A stretch of DNA of 64,000 nucleotides from an uncultured Aurantimonas sp. (GTDB lineage: Bacteria; Pseudomonadota; Alphaproteobacteria; Rhizobiales; Rhizobiaceae): positions 124,001 through 188,000 of the forward strand of contig CANKZU010000004.1 in the NCBI GenBank assembly GCA_947488615.1. The letters are read 5' to 3'. Positions 1-7,401 of this stretch are shown here, piece after piece; the first letter of the stretch is position 1; every line of letters starts with the position of its first letter. The position numbers and the translations under genes are program-made. The notes under the pieces were generated by a model. The model ran no database searches. It was not told the DNA's origin and saw only the letters and a list, made by a program, of their open reading frames with translations.

Positions 1-1
1 G

Positions 2-544
2 ATCGATAGGCTATCGCCGGAGCAAGCGGCCACCTCCACACCGAGGGCGGCAAAGCCCGCCGATGTCCCGGTCATGGCGGTGAGAAAGCCGTCCTCTCCC
101 GCCAGTCAAGACAGCGTGGGCGATCCGCTTCTCGCGGCGGCGTTGCAGGTTTGGCCGGCAAAGATGACATGGGCCGGCCTTGCCGCCATGTGCGGGCGCA
201 AGGCGCGCGGCGGTCATTTCAACACCCGCCGAAAGGCGCTGATCGACGGCGGGCTTGTGGTGATGGAAGGCGATCTCGTCGTTCCGGCGAATCCCCCCGC
301 GACGGCTATGGGCGCCATCCCGGCCGACCTTCTGGAAGCCAACCTTCCGCAGCCCGCAGCCAAGATGTTCTCGGCGATCCGCGCGGCACCGGGAATCGCG
401 ATCGCGGATCTCGCCAGTCGGCTCGGCATGCAACCCCGTGGCGGGCACTGGAACAACGGCATGGCCATCCTGCGACGCAATGGCCTGATCACCGACAAGG
501 GTGGCCTGCGGATAGCGGTCGGTTTGAACGGAGAAGGCGAATGA
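2..544 (+). CDS. C-terminal part of a protein with two winged-helix-like repeats (5' end outside window)
   Basis: The reading frame is open from base 2, so the first ATG in the window (74) is probably internal. The stretch before it is rich in Pro, Ala and Ser and looks like a linker. The rest holds two similar modules of about 45 residues. Each has a helix-turn-helix-like segment, a Gly-Gly-His core (RGGHFNTRRKALIDGGLV in the first, RGGHWNNGMAILRRNGLI in the second) and a short beta wing. Such paired modules occur at the C-terminus of some phage and island ATPases or helicases, but no ATPase motif is visible here, so that is a guess. The stop overlaps the next start (ATGA). Confidence 0.55.
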   Translation: MDRLSPEQAATSTPRAAKPADVPVMAVRKPSSPASQDSVGDPLLAAALQVWPAKMTWAGLAAMCGRKARGGHFNTRRKALIDGGLVVMEGDLVVPANPPATAMGAIPADLLEANLPQPAAKMFSAIRAAPGIAIADLASRLGMQPRGGHWNNGMAILRRNGLITDKGGLRIAVGLNGEGE

Positions 545-855
545 CGAGCGAAACCTATCGAACGCTCGCTGCGGCAATGAGAGCCAATCCGCCAGTCATC
601 GACCGGCGGTTATCCGGGGAGATTGACGCGGCGATAGCTGATGCAGTCGGAAAGATCGATGGCGACGCGAACGCTGGCGCCTTCGTGGCCGAACTCGTCC
701 ACATCGCCAGCCTGAGCGTGGTCCAGGTGGTCGAGGCCGCCCATGGCGGCGTCCCATGCGGCGCCTGCTTGCTGCGCGCAAGCTACCAGTTCGATCGAAC
801 GATCCAAGAGGTGATGGCGGCCTGGGCGAAGGGTTATTCCGGGAAGACGAACTGA
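541..855 (+). CDS. Hypothetical protein of the integrated element (104 aa)
   Basis: The ATG overlaps the stop of the preceding gene (ATGA), suggesting translational coupling. The product is about 104 residues, mainly predicted alpha-helical, with a CGAC motif near residue 76 in a helical context (VPCGACLLRAS). I do not recognise a family. Two cysteines alone do not make a convincing metal site, so no function is proposed. The position inside a compact run of element genes argues that it is a real gene rather than a chance frame. Confidence 0.5.
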   Translation: MTSETYRTLAAAMRANPPVIDRRLSGEIDAAIADAVGKIDGDANAGAFVAELVHIASLSVVQVVEAAHGGVPCGACLLRASYQFDRTIQEVMAAWAKGYSGKTN

Positions 856-861
856 TGCGCC

Positions 862-1395
862 ATGCGACCGAACAAGCGACAGCGAGCGCTTCTGCAGCAG
901 GCGCGCGGGTGCGGGATCCCGGAGGTGGACGCCGAGCACGGCGATCGCCGCGTCTTGTGGATCATGCAGGCAAAGGGCTGGATCAACTTCATCCGCGTCG
1001 AGGAGTCATTCGCCTTCGTCACGTCGCGGTCCGGGCTCGCCGCCCTGCGCGAGCCGGCGCCACCCCCGCCACCCGGCCGCGTCGGCTGTGTCAATCCGAT
1101 CTGCGGCAGGACCGAGGCGCAGGAGAAGTTCCCCGGCTGCACTTCCATCATATGCGATGCCTGCTTCAAGCAGGTGCCCGATCTGCGCAGAGAGTTTCGC
1201 GAGCTATGGGCCAGCTACCGGAAGGTCGAGCGCGCCGCGCGGAGACGCGGCGAAGCCAAGACCAGCAGGGCACTCTGGATCATCGGCCGACGCATCGACG
1301 CGAACTGGCGGGCGATCGAGGCCGCGTTCACAGCGCCGGAGAAGCCAGAGGGTCTCGAGCAATTCCTGAAGGAGGTCGGGTTCGATGAAGAGTGA
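862..1395 (+). CDS. Hypothetical protein with a four-cysteine putative zinc ribbon (177 aa)
   Basis: The product of 177 residues has a basic N-terminus, a Pro-rich segment near residues 65-72, then CVNPIC and, 16 residues later, CDACF, a CX4C...CX2C arrangement that could bind one zinc. The C-terminal third is helical and basic. The family is not recognised. A competing frame starts at ATG 855 with TGATG coupling and ends at 1388, but it is Arg/Gly/Ala-rich without a fold-like pattern, so this frame is preferred. The ribosome binding site is weak. The gene overlaps the next one by 11 bases. Confidence 0.5.
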   Translation: MRPNKRQRALLQQARGCGIPEVDAEHGDRRVLWIMQAKGWINFIRVEESFAFVTSRSGLAALREPAPPPPPGRVGCVNPICGRTEAQEKFPGCTSIICDACFKQVPDLRREFRELWASYRKVERAARRRGEAKTSRALWIIGRRIDANWRAIEAAFTAPEKPEGLEQFLKEVGFDEE

Positions 1396-1633
1396 GACAA
1401 CACCCACCAGGAAGGAACCGACGATGCAGTGTCCTGATTGTCCGCACCTCTTCGCCGGCCGCGAAGATCCGCGCAAGCAGGTCCGCAAGGTGTGCTGCGC
1501 GGACGAAGAGGCGCGACGGGCCATCGAAGGATCGCCGCGCAACATGATGGTTGGCCAGGTCGACAAGCCGGAGGTGGCGCCGATGAGCCGTGCCGACCGT
1601 CGGCGTGCGGCGAAGGACGGGAGGCGGAGGTGA
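1385..1633 (+). CDS. Small hypothetical protein with N-terminal Cys motif (82 aa)
   Basis: The ORF begins at ATG 1385, inside the previous gene, but ATG 1424 (MQCPDCPHLFAGRED) is an attractive alternative because an AAGGAA sequence lies upstream of it. The protein has CPDC at its start and a CC pair near residue 38, which together could form a small metal-binding site. The C-terminus is very basic (RADRRRAAKDGRRR), suggesting nucleic-acid contact. No family is recognised. The stop overlaps the GTG start of the next gene. Confidence 0.4.
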   Translation: MKSETTPTRKEPTMQCPDCPHLFAGREDPRKQVRKVCCADEEARRAIEGSPRNMMVGQVDKPEVAPMSRADRRRAAKDGRRR

Positions 1634-1962
1634 CGCGGCCGATCGGCGAGGTGATCCGCACCGACGCGGAGAACCGGATGCTTAGCGCGAAGTGGGAAGC
1701 CATAGTCGTGAAAATAGAAGCGGATCTCGAACCGCTTTGGGGCGGCCCGCTGGACGAAGCCCATGCCTTGAAGATGCAGAATCTCTTGGACGGCATCTGG
1801 GATAGGGACGAGCCTCGCATGCCATCGTGGATGCGCGAGCACTTCCGCTCGCCGGTGGTTCACCTCGAACATGGTGAGGGGTCGCGACTGCCTGCGACAA
1901 ACATCTACTTGGAATTTCCCAAGCCAATAATTCGAGCGAACGGGAGGCGGGTCCATGCCTGA
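1630..1962 (+). CDS. Hypothetical protein of the integrated element (110 aa, GTG start)
   Basis: The start is taken as GTG 1630, whose last bases overlap the TGA of the preceding gene (GTGA). The acidic-to-neutral protein of 110 residues contains a Trp-rich central part (AKWEAIV, LEPLWGG, GIWDRDE, PSWMREH) typical of a small globular fold. No family or active-site pattern is recognised. Its stop overlaps the next start by a few bases, so it appears to be translated as part of the same cassette. Confidence 0.45.
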   Translation: MTRPIGEVIRTDAENRMLSAKWEAIVVKIEADLEPLWGGPLDEAHALKMQNLLDGIWDRDEPRMPSWMREHFRSPVVHLEHGEGSRLPATNIYLEFPKPIIRANGRRVHA

Positions 1963-2557
1963 GATTGTCTACCGTCACAGTTTCCCGTTCCGCGAAGCGA
2001 TGGCCGCGCTGCTCGGCGACGACCAGATCGACGCGGACAGTTACGAGATCCGCGTCATCGGCAGCGCGGTTGTCGTCGACCTGGTCAACCCGAAACAGAC
2101 AGAGCCGATCGCGAAGGTCGAGGACACAGGCGAAGCACCCGTTTCCACTGAGACCAAGCTCGTCGAAGATCTGGCGTCAATGCGTTTCTGGCATCATCCG
2201 GAAAGCTGCTCCGTCTGGCGAAGTGCCGACAACGAGGAGGGCATCGGCGACGGCATGACCGTTGAGGTCGACGAGGAGACGTTCCTGAGGCTTGAGGCCG
2301 AATACGCTGCTGCCGCGACTGAGCCGACGCAGCCGCCCAAGGGCGGCGCTCGAGCGAAGAAGGCGGGCATGCTCTGCGCGGAGAAGGGATTCCAGACATT
2401 CATGGACGTCGCCACGGCGGACGAAGCGGCCGCGGAGGTGCGCAGCGCTTGCGGAATCACCAGCCGCGCCATGCTCGACCATGACGATGCCGCCGGCAAG
2501 AAATTCGACGAGATCAACCGGCGTTACGGCCTGTGGACGCAAGGCTACGACGTCTGA
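1955..2557 (+). CDS. Hypothetical protein of the integrated element (200 aa)
   Basis: Starts at ATG 1955 within the last codons of the previous gene. The N-terminal 55 residues (FPFREAMAALLGDD..., then beta-like segments) look like a small alpha/beta domain. An acidic middle region and a Pro/Lys linker (TQPPKGGARAKKAG) follow near residue 130. The C-terminal 65 residues form a separate helical domain (AEKGFQTFMDVATADEAA...). No known family. It is the last gene before the excisionase/integrase pair and probably an element accessory gene; function unknown. Confidence 0.5.
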   Translation: MPEIVYRHSFPFREAMAALLGDDQIDADSYEIRVIGSAVVVDLVNPKQTEPIAKVEDTGEAPVSTETKLVEDLASMRFWHHPESCSVWRSADNEEGIGDGMTVEVDEETFLRLEAEYAAAATEPTQPPKGGARAKKAGMLCAEKGFQTFMDVATADEAAAEVRSACGITSRAMLDHDDAAGKKFDEINRRYGLWTQGYDV

Positions 2558-2590
2558 TCCAATACACCCTCTCAATTGTGAGAACCCAAA

Positions 2591-2830
2591 ATGCCAAGCG
2601 CGACCCTCAATCTCCGGCTTTCTCCGCGGCGGATGCTGTCCGCCCGCGAAGCGGCGGAATATGTCGGACTTCCGGTCAAGCGCCTCCCCGTCGACTGCCG
2701 CGTTCCACCGATCGCCATGCCTGGCGGAAAGCAGCTCTACGACATCCGGGACCTCGATTCCTGGATTGACAGCCTCAAGGATGGTCGTCGTGATGATGAC
2801 GACGACATTCTTGAAAGATTGAGCGGATGA
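2591..2830 (+). CDS. AlpA/excisionase-like helix-turn-helix protein
   Basis: A 79-residue protein with a MerR/AlpA-type winged helix: LSAREAAEYVGLPVKRL (about residues 16-32) is the helix-turn-helix, followed by a wing and the recognisable AMPGGKQLYDIRDLDSWID segment. Proteins of this kind act as excisionases or as activators of integrase expression in prophages and islands. The stop codon overlaps the integrase start (ATGA at 2827-2830), so the two are likely translated together, supporting a role as directionality factor. A weak GAGAAC sequence lies upstream of the ATG. Confidence 0.75.
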   Translation: MPSATLNLRLSPRRMLSAREAAEYVGLPVKRLPVDCRVPPIAMPGGKQLYDIRDLDSWIDSLKDGRRDDDDDILERLSG

Positions 2831-3927
2831 CTTTCGTGAGAGTGCGCGGCTTCAAGATCTTCTCCGATCGCCACGGCAAGCCGCGCTGCTACCACCGCGC
2901 CACCGGACAGCCCGTCGACCTCCACGCGTTCCCGATCGGCAGCGCCGAGTTCCTCGCCGAATGTGCGCGCATCGCCGCGCTCTCGACGCGCGGCGTTGAG
3001 GCACGACCCGGCACACTCGGTCTGTTGATCACGCGCTATCGGTCACATGCGGCATTCCAGGATTTGGCGCCGCGCACCCGCGCCGACTACCAAAAGATCT
3101 TCGACTACCTCCGCCCGATCGTCGACACGCCGCTCTCTCGCTTCAATGCGCCGCTCATCGTCAAGATCCGCGACAAGGCATCCGAGAAGCACGGCCGCCG
3201 TTTTGCCAACTATGTGAAAACGGTCCTGTCGCTCGTCTTCGGCTGGGGCGTCGAGCGCGGACATTTGTCGAGCAATCCAGCCGCTTCCATCCGCGCCTTG
3301 AAACGCGCCAAAGGCGCGCCGGAGGCAAACCGGCCGTGGTCGGATGCCGAGCGCGACGCGGTATGGCAGGCTCTCCCGCTCCACATGCTACCGGTCGTGG
3401 CCCTGATGATGTGTACCGGTCTCGATCCGCAGGACGCCGTCGCCCTTCCCCGCTCCGCGATCAAGGACGGGATGATCGACACCACGCGCGGCAAAACGGG
3501 CCAGCCCGTGTGGCTGCCCCTTCCCGGCCCGGTAAGGGACGCCATCGCGGCGGCGCCGCCGCATGACGCAATCACCGTCTGCGCAAGCTCCCACGGGCGC
3601 CCTTGGACGGGAGGCGGCTTCCGAGCGTCGTGGCGACCGATCCGCCAGCGCCTCGAGGCGGAAGGCGCCGTCCAACCAGGCCTGACATTAAAGGGCCTGC
3701 GGCATACCGTGGCGACGATGCTGCGCGAGCTCGGCTACGACAATCGGACGATTGCCGACTTCCTCGGTCAGAAGACAGAGGCCATGGCGGCGCATTATTC
3801 AAGGCGCGCCGATCGGTCGCAAAAGAACACGGCCACCATGGTAAAATTGAGCGCGGAAATGGACAGACGTCGAACAAAAACTGTCAAACCTGCCGGAAAA
3901 AGTGTCAAACCTGACGCTTCGGCCTGA
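2827..3927 (+). CDS. int: Tyrosine recombinase / phage-type integrase
   Basis: A 366-residue site-specific recombinase presumably catalysing integration and excision at the adjacent tRNA-Met. A SAM-like core-binding domain spans about residues 60-155 and the catalytic domain about 165-335. Visible landmarks are the beta-hairpin Lys (K223 in RGKTGQ), box II KGLRHTVAT with R292 and H293, and the nucleophile Y324 in AAHYS. Departures from the textbook pentad: the box I Arg expected after TGL is absent (TGLDPQDAVAL, 197-207), the first box II His is Lys, and the LGH His is Gln (LGQ). I recall similar substitutions in a rhizobial integrase subfamily, so it may still be active. Start codon overlaps the excisionase stop. 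Confidence 0.88.
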   Translation: MTFVRVRGFKIFSDRHGKPRCYHRATGQPVDLHAFPIGSAEFLAECARIAALSTRGVEARPGTLGLLITRYRSHAAFQDLAPRTRADYQKIFDYLRPIVDTPLSRFNAPLIVKIRDKASEKHGRRFANYVKTVLSLVFGWGVERGHLSSNPAASIRALKRAKGAPEANRPWSDAERDAVWQALPLHMLPVVALMMCTGLDPQDAVALPRSAIKDGMIDTTRGKTGQPVWLPLPGPVRDAIAAAPPHDAITVCASSHGRPWTGGGFRASWRPIRQRLEAEGAVQPGLTLKGLRHTVATMLRELGYDNRTIADFLGQKTEAMAAHYSRRADRSQKNTATMVKLSAEMDRRRTKTVKPAGKSVKPDASA

Positions 3928-3967
3928 AAAGAGGATCGGTAAAAATGAGCATTATCAGTGAGTTGGA

Positions 3968-4044
3968 TGGTAGCGGAGGAGGGACTCGAACCCCCGACAC
4001 GCGGATTATGATTCCGCTGCTCTAACCAGCTGAGCTACTCCGCC
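3968..4044 (-). tRNA. tRNA-Met (CAT), elongator type
   Basis: The complement folds as a complete cloverleaf of 77 bases including an encoded CCA. The acceptor stem GGCGGAG pairs with CTCCGCT (one G-U), the D-stem is GCTC/GAGC, and the anticodon stem GCGGA/TCCGC encloses the loop ATCATAA with anticodon CAT. The TPsiC arm GGGGG-TTCGAGT-CCCTC follows. It lacks the initiator hallmark of an unpaired first base next to three G-C pairs in the anticodon stem, so an elongator tRNA is likely; tRNA-Ile2 (lysidine-modified CAT) is a lesser alternative. Its 3' end faces the integrase and is the probable attachment site. Confidence 0.93.
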
Positions 4045-4080
4045 ATCTCCCGAGGAGACGACCACTTCGGGTCGGCGGGG

Positions 4081-4109
4081 ATATAGGAGGCGCGGGCGAC
4101 GGCTGTCAA
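4081..4109 (-). promoter_or_regulatory. Probable sigma-70 promoter of tRNA-Met
   Basis: On the complement, TTGACA (4109-4104) is followed after 17 bases by CTATAT (4086-4081), close to the consensus for alphaproteobacterial housekeeping promoters. The -10 box lies 37 bases upstream of the mature tRNA 5' end, leaving a short leader. Confidence 0.7.
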
Positions 4110-4312
4110 TGGTCTGAGAAGCGTCTGCTCCGGCTCATTTGGCCAACGCCAATGGAAAGCGCCGCCCCCTGGCCTCAAGCCGCGCTTGATCGCCCTCGGC
4201 AAGGAACGCGCCGGGGTCCGTCGTGGCCGATGTCGATCGCCGCAGCCCACAATTCGTGGCCAGCGTCGCGGGACCGCGCCTCCTCCCCTCTATCCCTCAC
4301 CCGTTACAGACA

Positions 4313-4347
4313 CCGCAAGGATCGGAAGCCAGCGCCGATCCTTGCGG
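4313..4347 (+). repeat. Perfect 13-bp inverted repeat upstream of the oxidoreductase gene
   Basis: CCGCAAGGATCGG at 4313-4325 is repeated as its exact reverse complement at 4335-4347 with a 9-base spacer. No T-run follows on the plus strand, so it is not a typical intrinsic terminator for upstream transcription. It ends 53 bases before the ATG at 4401, where it could be an operator, a 5' leader hairpin or a small dispersed palindromic repeat. Confidence 0.7.
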
Positions 4348-4400
4348 CGAGGCCCCCGCTTCGCTAGGTCCGGTCCGACATCATCAGGAAAGAGTGCATC

Positions 4401-5366
4401 ATGTACCCACGAATTGCGGTCGTCGGTTGCGGACAATGGGGCCAGAACCACATCCGGACCCTTGCCGAGATCGGTGCCCTCGCAGGGGTGGCCGATCGCC
4501 ATGACGACCGCGCCGAGGCCTTGGCGGAACGCTACGGCGTCAAGGCGCTGTCTCCAGAGGCGGCGGTCGCGGCGTCCGATATCGACGCCCTGGTCCTGGC
4601 ATTACCGGCATCCGCCCACGGCGCCATGGCGCGCGCCGCCTTCGCGGCCGGCAAGGATGTCCTCATCGAAAAGCCGATCGCACTTAATTCCGCCGACGCG
4701 GAGAAAACCGCCGCGGCGGCGCGTGCGACCGGACGCCTGTTGATGGTCGGGCACGTCATCCGCTTTCACCCGGTCTTCCAGCGCCTGGGCGAGGTCGTCG
4801 CAGAAGGTCGGATCGGCACGGTGCGGCAGCTGATCTCGAACCGGATGGGTCTTGGGCGGTTTCCGAGCATGAACGTGGTCTGGGATCTGGCCCCGCACGA
4901 TCTGTCGCTGGTGCTGCATCTGGCCGGGGAGCATCCGGACACGGTTATCTGCCATCGTCGCACGGTGCTCAGTGACGAGACCGACATCGCCGACATCGTG
5001 CTGGAGTTTCCCGGCGGAATCGGCGCGGAGATTCATGTGTCGCGAGTTTCGCCCTATCGCGACCGGCGATTCTCGGTGATCGGAACGGAGGGAATGCTGA
5101 CCTTCGACGATCTGGCGCCGGAAGGCGAGAAACTGGCGCTTTATGCCCACAAGGTGCGGCGAGCCGGCGCGACATTCGACTTCGAGAACGCCCCCGCCAC
5201 GTTTCTTCCGACCGAACCGGGCTTGCCGCTCGATCGCGAACTCAGGCACTTCCTCGACTGCGTCATGACCCGAACCGAGCCGGAAACCGGAGCCAGCGAA
5301 GCCGTGGAAACCGTCCGGATCCTGTCGCTGGCCTCGCCGCTTTCGTCGCCGGACCTGGCGGCCTGA
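4401..5366 (+). CDS. Gfo/Idh/MocA-family NAD(P)-dependent oxidoreductase
   Basis: The 321-residue product has the family's N-terminal Rossmann fold with the dinucleotide-binding GCGQWG (residues 9-14), the EKP motif (E90-K91-P92) whose lysine is catalytic in the family, and the D/H pair in WDLAPHD (about 162-166). The C-terminal alpha/beta domain includes EIHVSR and the closing helix region. The family oxidises or reduces sugar and sugar-nucleotide hydroxyl groups; the short length resembles UDP-amino-sugar dehydrogenases of the WbpB/WlbA type, but the substrate cannot be deduced. It stands alone, not in an operon. An AGGAAAGAG sequence precedes the ATG. Confidence 0.85.
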   Translation: MYPRIAVVGCGQWGQNHIRTLAEIGALAGVADRHDDRAEALAERYGVKALSPEAAVAASDIDALVLALPASAHGAMARAAFAAGKDVLIEKPIALNSADAEKTAAAARATGRLLMVGHVIRFHPVFQRLGEVVAEGRIGTVRQLISNRMGLGRFPSMNVVWDLAPHDLSLVLHLAGEHPDTVICHRRTVLSDETDIADIVLEFPGGIGAEIHVSRVSPYRDRRFSVIGTEGMLTFDDLAPEGEKLALYAHKVRRAGATFDFENAPATFLPTEPGLPLDRELRHFLDCVMTRTEPETGASEAVETVRILSLASPLSSPDLAA

Positions 5367-5433
5367 CGCCGCCCGCCTCGGAACATGCCGCCGCCATCAC
5401 GCCGCCCGACCGGACGATGTCGAACCGGCGATC

Positions 5434-6609
5434 TTAGCCGGCCGCCGCAACCGTTTCGGCAGTGCCGGCTGCCGCCGCCGGGCGAACCGTCTCGGCTATG
5501 ATGCCGCCGCCGAGCACCTCGGCGCCCGCCCCCTCGCCCGCATAGAAGACGCAGGCCTGGCCCGGCGCCACGCCATCCTCGCCTTCGAGCAGTTCGACCT
5601 GCCAGTCGCCGTCGTCGCCGACGATCAGGGCCGATGCCGGCGGGCGCGTCGATCGCACTTTGACGAAGAGCGCGCGTCCCGACGCGGCATGGGCGCCCGG
5701 CGTCTCGCGTCCGAGCCAGTTGACGTCGCGCAGCCGCAGGCGGCGCGTCGCCAGCGCCCCGCGCGGCCCGACGATAACGCGCGCGGTCGCGGGCTCGAGC
5801 GCCACGACATAGAGCGGCTCGCCGGCGGCGACGCCGATGCCGCGCCGCTGACCGATCGTGTAATGCAGGATGCCCGCGTGCCGGCCCAGCAGCCGCCCGT
5901 CGACATGGACGATATTCCCCGCTTCACCCGCGTCGGGCCGTAGCCGCTGGATGACGTCGCTGTAGCGGCCCTTGGTGACGAAGCAAATATCCTGGCTGTC
6001 CGGCTTGGCGGCAATCGCGAGGCCATGCTTGTCGGCCAGCGCGCGGGTCTCGGGCTTGGTCAAGCGGCCAAGCGGAAAGCGCAGGAAATCGAGCTGGGCC
6101 TGCGTCGTCCCGTAGAGGAAATAGCTCTGGTCGCGATCGAGATCGAGCGGCCGATAGAGACTGCGATGCCCGCCATTGGGTCGGCTGTCGATATAATGGC
6201 CGGTCGCCAGCGCGTCGGCGCCCAAGTCCTTCGCAGTCGCAAGCAGATCGCGGAACTTGACGGTCTGGTTGCAGGCGACGCAGGGGATCGGCGTCTCGCC
6301 GGCCAGATAGCTTTCGGCGAACGGATCGATCACCGCCGCGCGGAACCGGTCCTCGTAGTCGAGCACGTAATGATGGATGCCGAGCGTCTCGGCGACCCGG
6401 CGGGCGTCGTGAATGTCCTGGCCGGCGCAACAGGCGCCGGCGCGGCGCGCGCCCTCGCCCGCGTCATAGAGTTGCAAGGTGATGCCGACGACGTCGTAGC
6501 CTTGCTCATGCAGAATAGCCGCGACGACGGACGAGTCCACGCCGCCCGACATGGCGACGACGACACGCGTCTCGGCGGGCGGCTTCGGAAGATCGAGGCT
6601 ATTCAACAT
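5434..6609 (-). CDS. mnmA: tRNA 2-thiouridine(34) synthase MnmA
   Basis: The 391-residue cytoplasmic enzyme adenylates U34 of tRNA-Lys, -Glu and -Gln and transfers sulfur to give s2U34. The PP-loop SGGVDSS is at residues 21-27. The catalytic cysteine lies in CNQ (C113) and the persulfide-carrying partner in SQDICF (C209), matching the two essential cysteines of the E. coli enzyme. The C-terminal part contains the usual beta-barrel domain (VGPRGAL, VNWLGRE, KVRST). Length is normal, with a slightly extended Ala-rich C-terminus. A strong GGAGG lies 7 bases before the ATG. Monocistronic as far as the window shows. Confidence 0.95.
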   Translation of the reverse strand: MLNSLDLPKPPAETRVVVAMSGGVDSSVVAAILHEQGYDVVGITLQLYDAGEGARRAGACCAGQDIHDARRVAETLGIHHYVLDYEDRFRAAVIDPFAESYLAGETPIPCVACNQTVKFRDLLATAKDLGADALATGHYIDSRPNGGHRSLYRPLDLDRDQSYFLYGTTQAQLDFLRFPLGRLTKPETRALADKHGLAIAAKPDSQDICFVTKGRYSDVIQRLRPDAGEAGNIVHVDGRLLGRHAGILHYTIGQRRGIGVAAGEPLYVVALEPATARVIVGPRGALATRRLRLRDVNWLGRETPGAHAASGRALFVKVRSTRPPASALIVGDDGDWQVELLEGEDGVAPGQACVFYAGEGAGAEVLGGGIIAETVRPAAAAGTAETVAAAG

Positions 6610-6973
6610 CGGCGCCTCCTGCGGCGTCTCGGTGGTTCTGACGGCAAAGGTCCATTTCTAGCGGGCCGGCACCGAAAAGCAAAATAATGCGGCAATGACG
6701 CTCACGCTCATTCGGGACCTGACACGCATCGCACTCCGGCACAGGTAGGCGCCCCGCAAGAGCCCCGCAAGTCGTGCCCCCGCAAAGGTTTTCGCCGAGA
6801 CGGTCCGCGACAGTCGGACGGGCCCGCGATGACGCTCCGAGGCCGGCGTTGCCCCCGTCGATCGTCGGTCGCTCAAACTCTTATCGAAACCTTACGGGAA
6901 GCTTGACGCTTTTTTTAGAAGCGCGGCGCTAGGGTGAGGTTCGATTAGGTCCTTGAGTTTTGTAGAGAGTACA
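6610..6973. other. Divergent intergenic region mnmA / sciP
   Basis: Carries the mnmA leader with its GGAGG ribosome site on the minus strand and, on the plus strand, a CTTGACG -35-like element at 6902-6908 with a poor -10 (GCTAGG region near 6929-6934) about 40 bases before the sciP start. No CtrA full site (TTAA-N7-TTAA) is present. No coding frame is supported. Confidence 0.5.
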
Positions 6974-7264
6974 ATGACCGATCAGGTTAGACCACGCGTG
7001 AAATACGTCATCGGCCCGGACGGCAGCCCGTTGACGATTGCAGACTTGCCGCCCACAAATACCCGACGATGGGTCATCCGCCGCAAGGCGGAGGTCGTCG
7101 CGGCGGTTCGCGGCGGGCTTCTCAGCCTCGACGAGGCCTGTTCGCGCTACACGCTGACGGTGGAGGAATTCCTCTCCTGGCAGATGTCCATTGACCAGCA
7201 CGGTCTGGCTGGTTTGCGCACGACACAGATCCAGGAGTATCGCAAGAAGGTGGACCTGCACTGA
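6974..7264 (+). CDS. sciP: CtrA inhibitor SciP (DUF1153 family)
   Basis: A 96-residue protein matching the DUF1153/SciP family over its full length. The N-terminal RPRVKYVIGPDGSPLTIADL is followed by a helix-turn-helix region (RWVIRRKAEVVAAVRGGLLS, DEACSRYTLTVEEFLSW) and the tail GLAGLRTTQIQEYR. In Caulobacter SciP binds CtrA and represses CtrA-activated genes, including motility genes, in early G1; the family is restricted to alphaproteobacteria. ATG 6974 is chosen because homologous proteins start at MTD; an in-frame TTG 21 bases upstream is less likely. Followed by a strong terminator, so probably monocistronic. Confidence 0.93.
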   Translation: MTDQVRPRVKYVIGPDGSPLTIADLPPTNTRRWVIRRKAEVVAAVRGGLLSLDEACSRYTLTVEEFLSWQMSIDQHGLAGLRTTQIQEYRKKVDLH

Positions 7265-7330
7265 AGAACAGGGACTGCCGCCTTTTTCCGAGCGCCTGAG
7301 GAGACCGGCCACGCCGGCTCGACAGCGATT

Positions 7331-7365
7331 GAAAGCCCCCGGTGAAAGCCGGGGGTTTCGTTTTT
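7331..7365 (+). terminator. Rho-independent terminator after sciP
   Basis: GAAA-G-CCCCCGG, a six-base loop and CCGGGGG-TTTC form an 11-bp stem (one bulged G), followed by GTTTTT. It lies about 70 bases after the sciP stop and also precedes the convergent dpp operon end. Confidence 0.85.
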
Positions 7366-7401
7366 CATGACCTTCTCAACCGCCCACGAGGCTGGCAACG
7401 T

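Larger units (their letters stand above)
1..3967. mobile_element. Right end of an integrative element (prophage or genomic island) at tRNA-Met
   Basis: A tyrosine recombinase gene ends 40 bases from the 3' end of a tRNA-Met gene, preceded by an overlapping AlpA/excisionase-like gene and a run of small co-directional genes of unknown function. This is the classical layout of an element integrated into a tRNA 3' end. The genes overlap by a few bases, as in phages and compact islands. I searched 1-3960 by eye for a second copy of the tRNA 3' segment and found none, so the distal att site must lie left of the window. No capsid, tail, conjugation or replication gene is visible in this part, so prophage and island cannot be told apart. 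Confidence 0.75.
4045..4400. other. Intergenic region between tRNA-Met and the oxidoreductase gene
   Basis: No convincing coding frame. It contains the tRNA promoter on the left and, on the right, a long perfect hairpin (4313-4347) in front of the oxidoreductase gene. The remainder shows nothing recognisable. Confidence 0.6.

Noticed and set aside
855..1388. Alternative frame with ATG 855 coupled by TGATG to the preceding gene
   Set aside because: The translation is Arg/Gly/Ala-rich and lacks the regular pattern seen in the overlapping frame from 862, which carries a plausible zinc ribbon. The coupling makes it worth remembering, but I prefer 862-1395.
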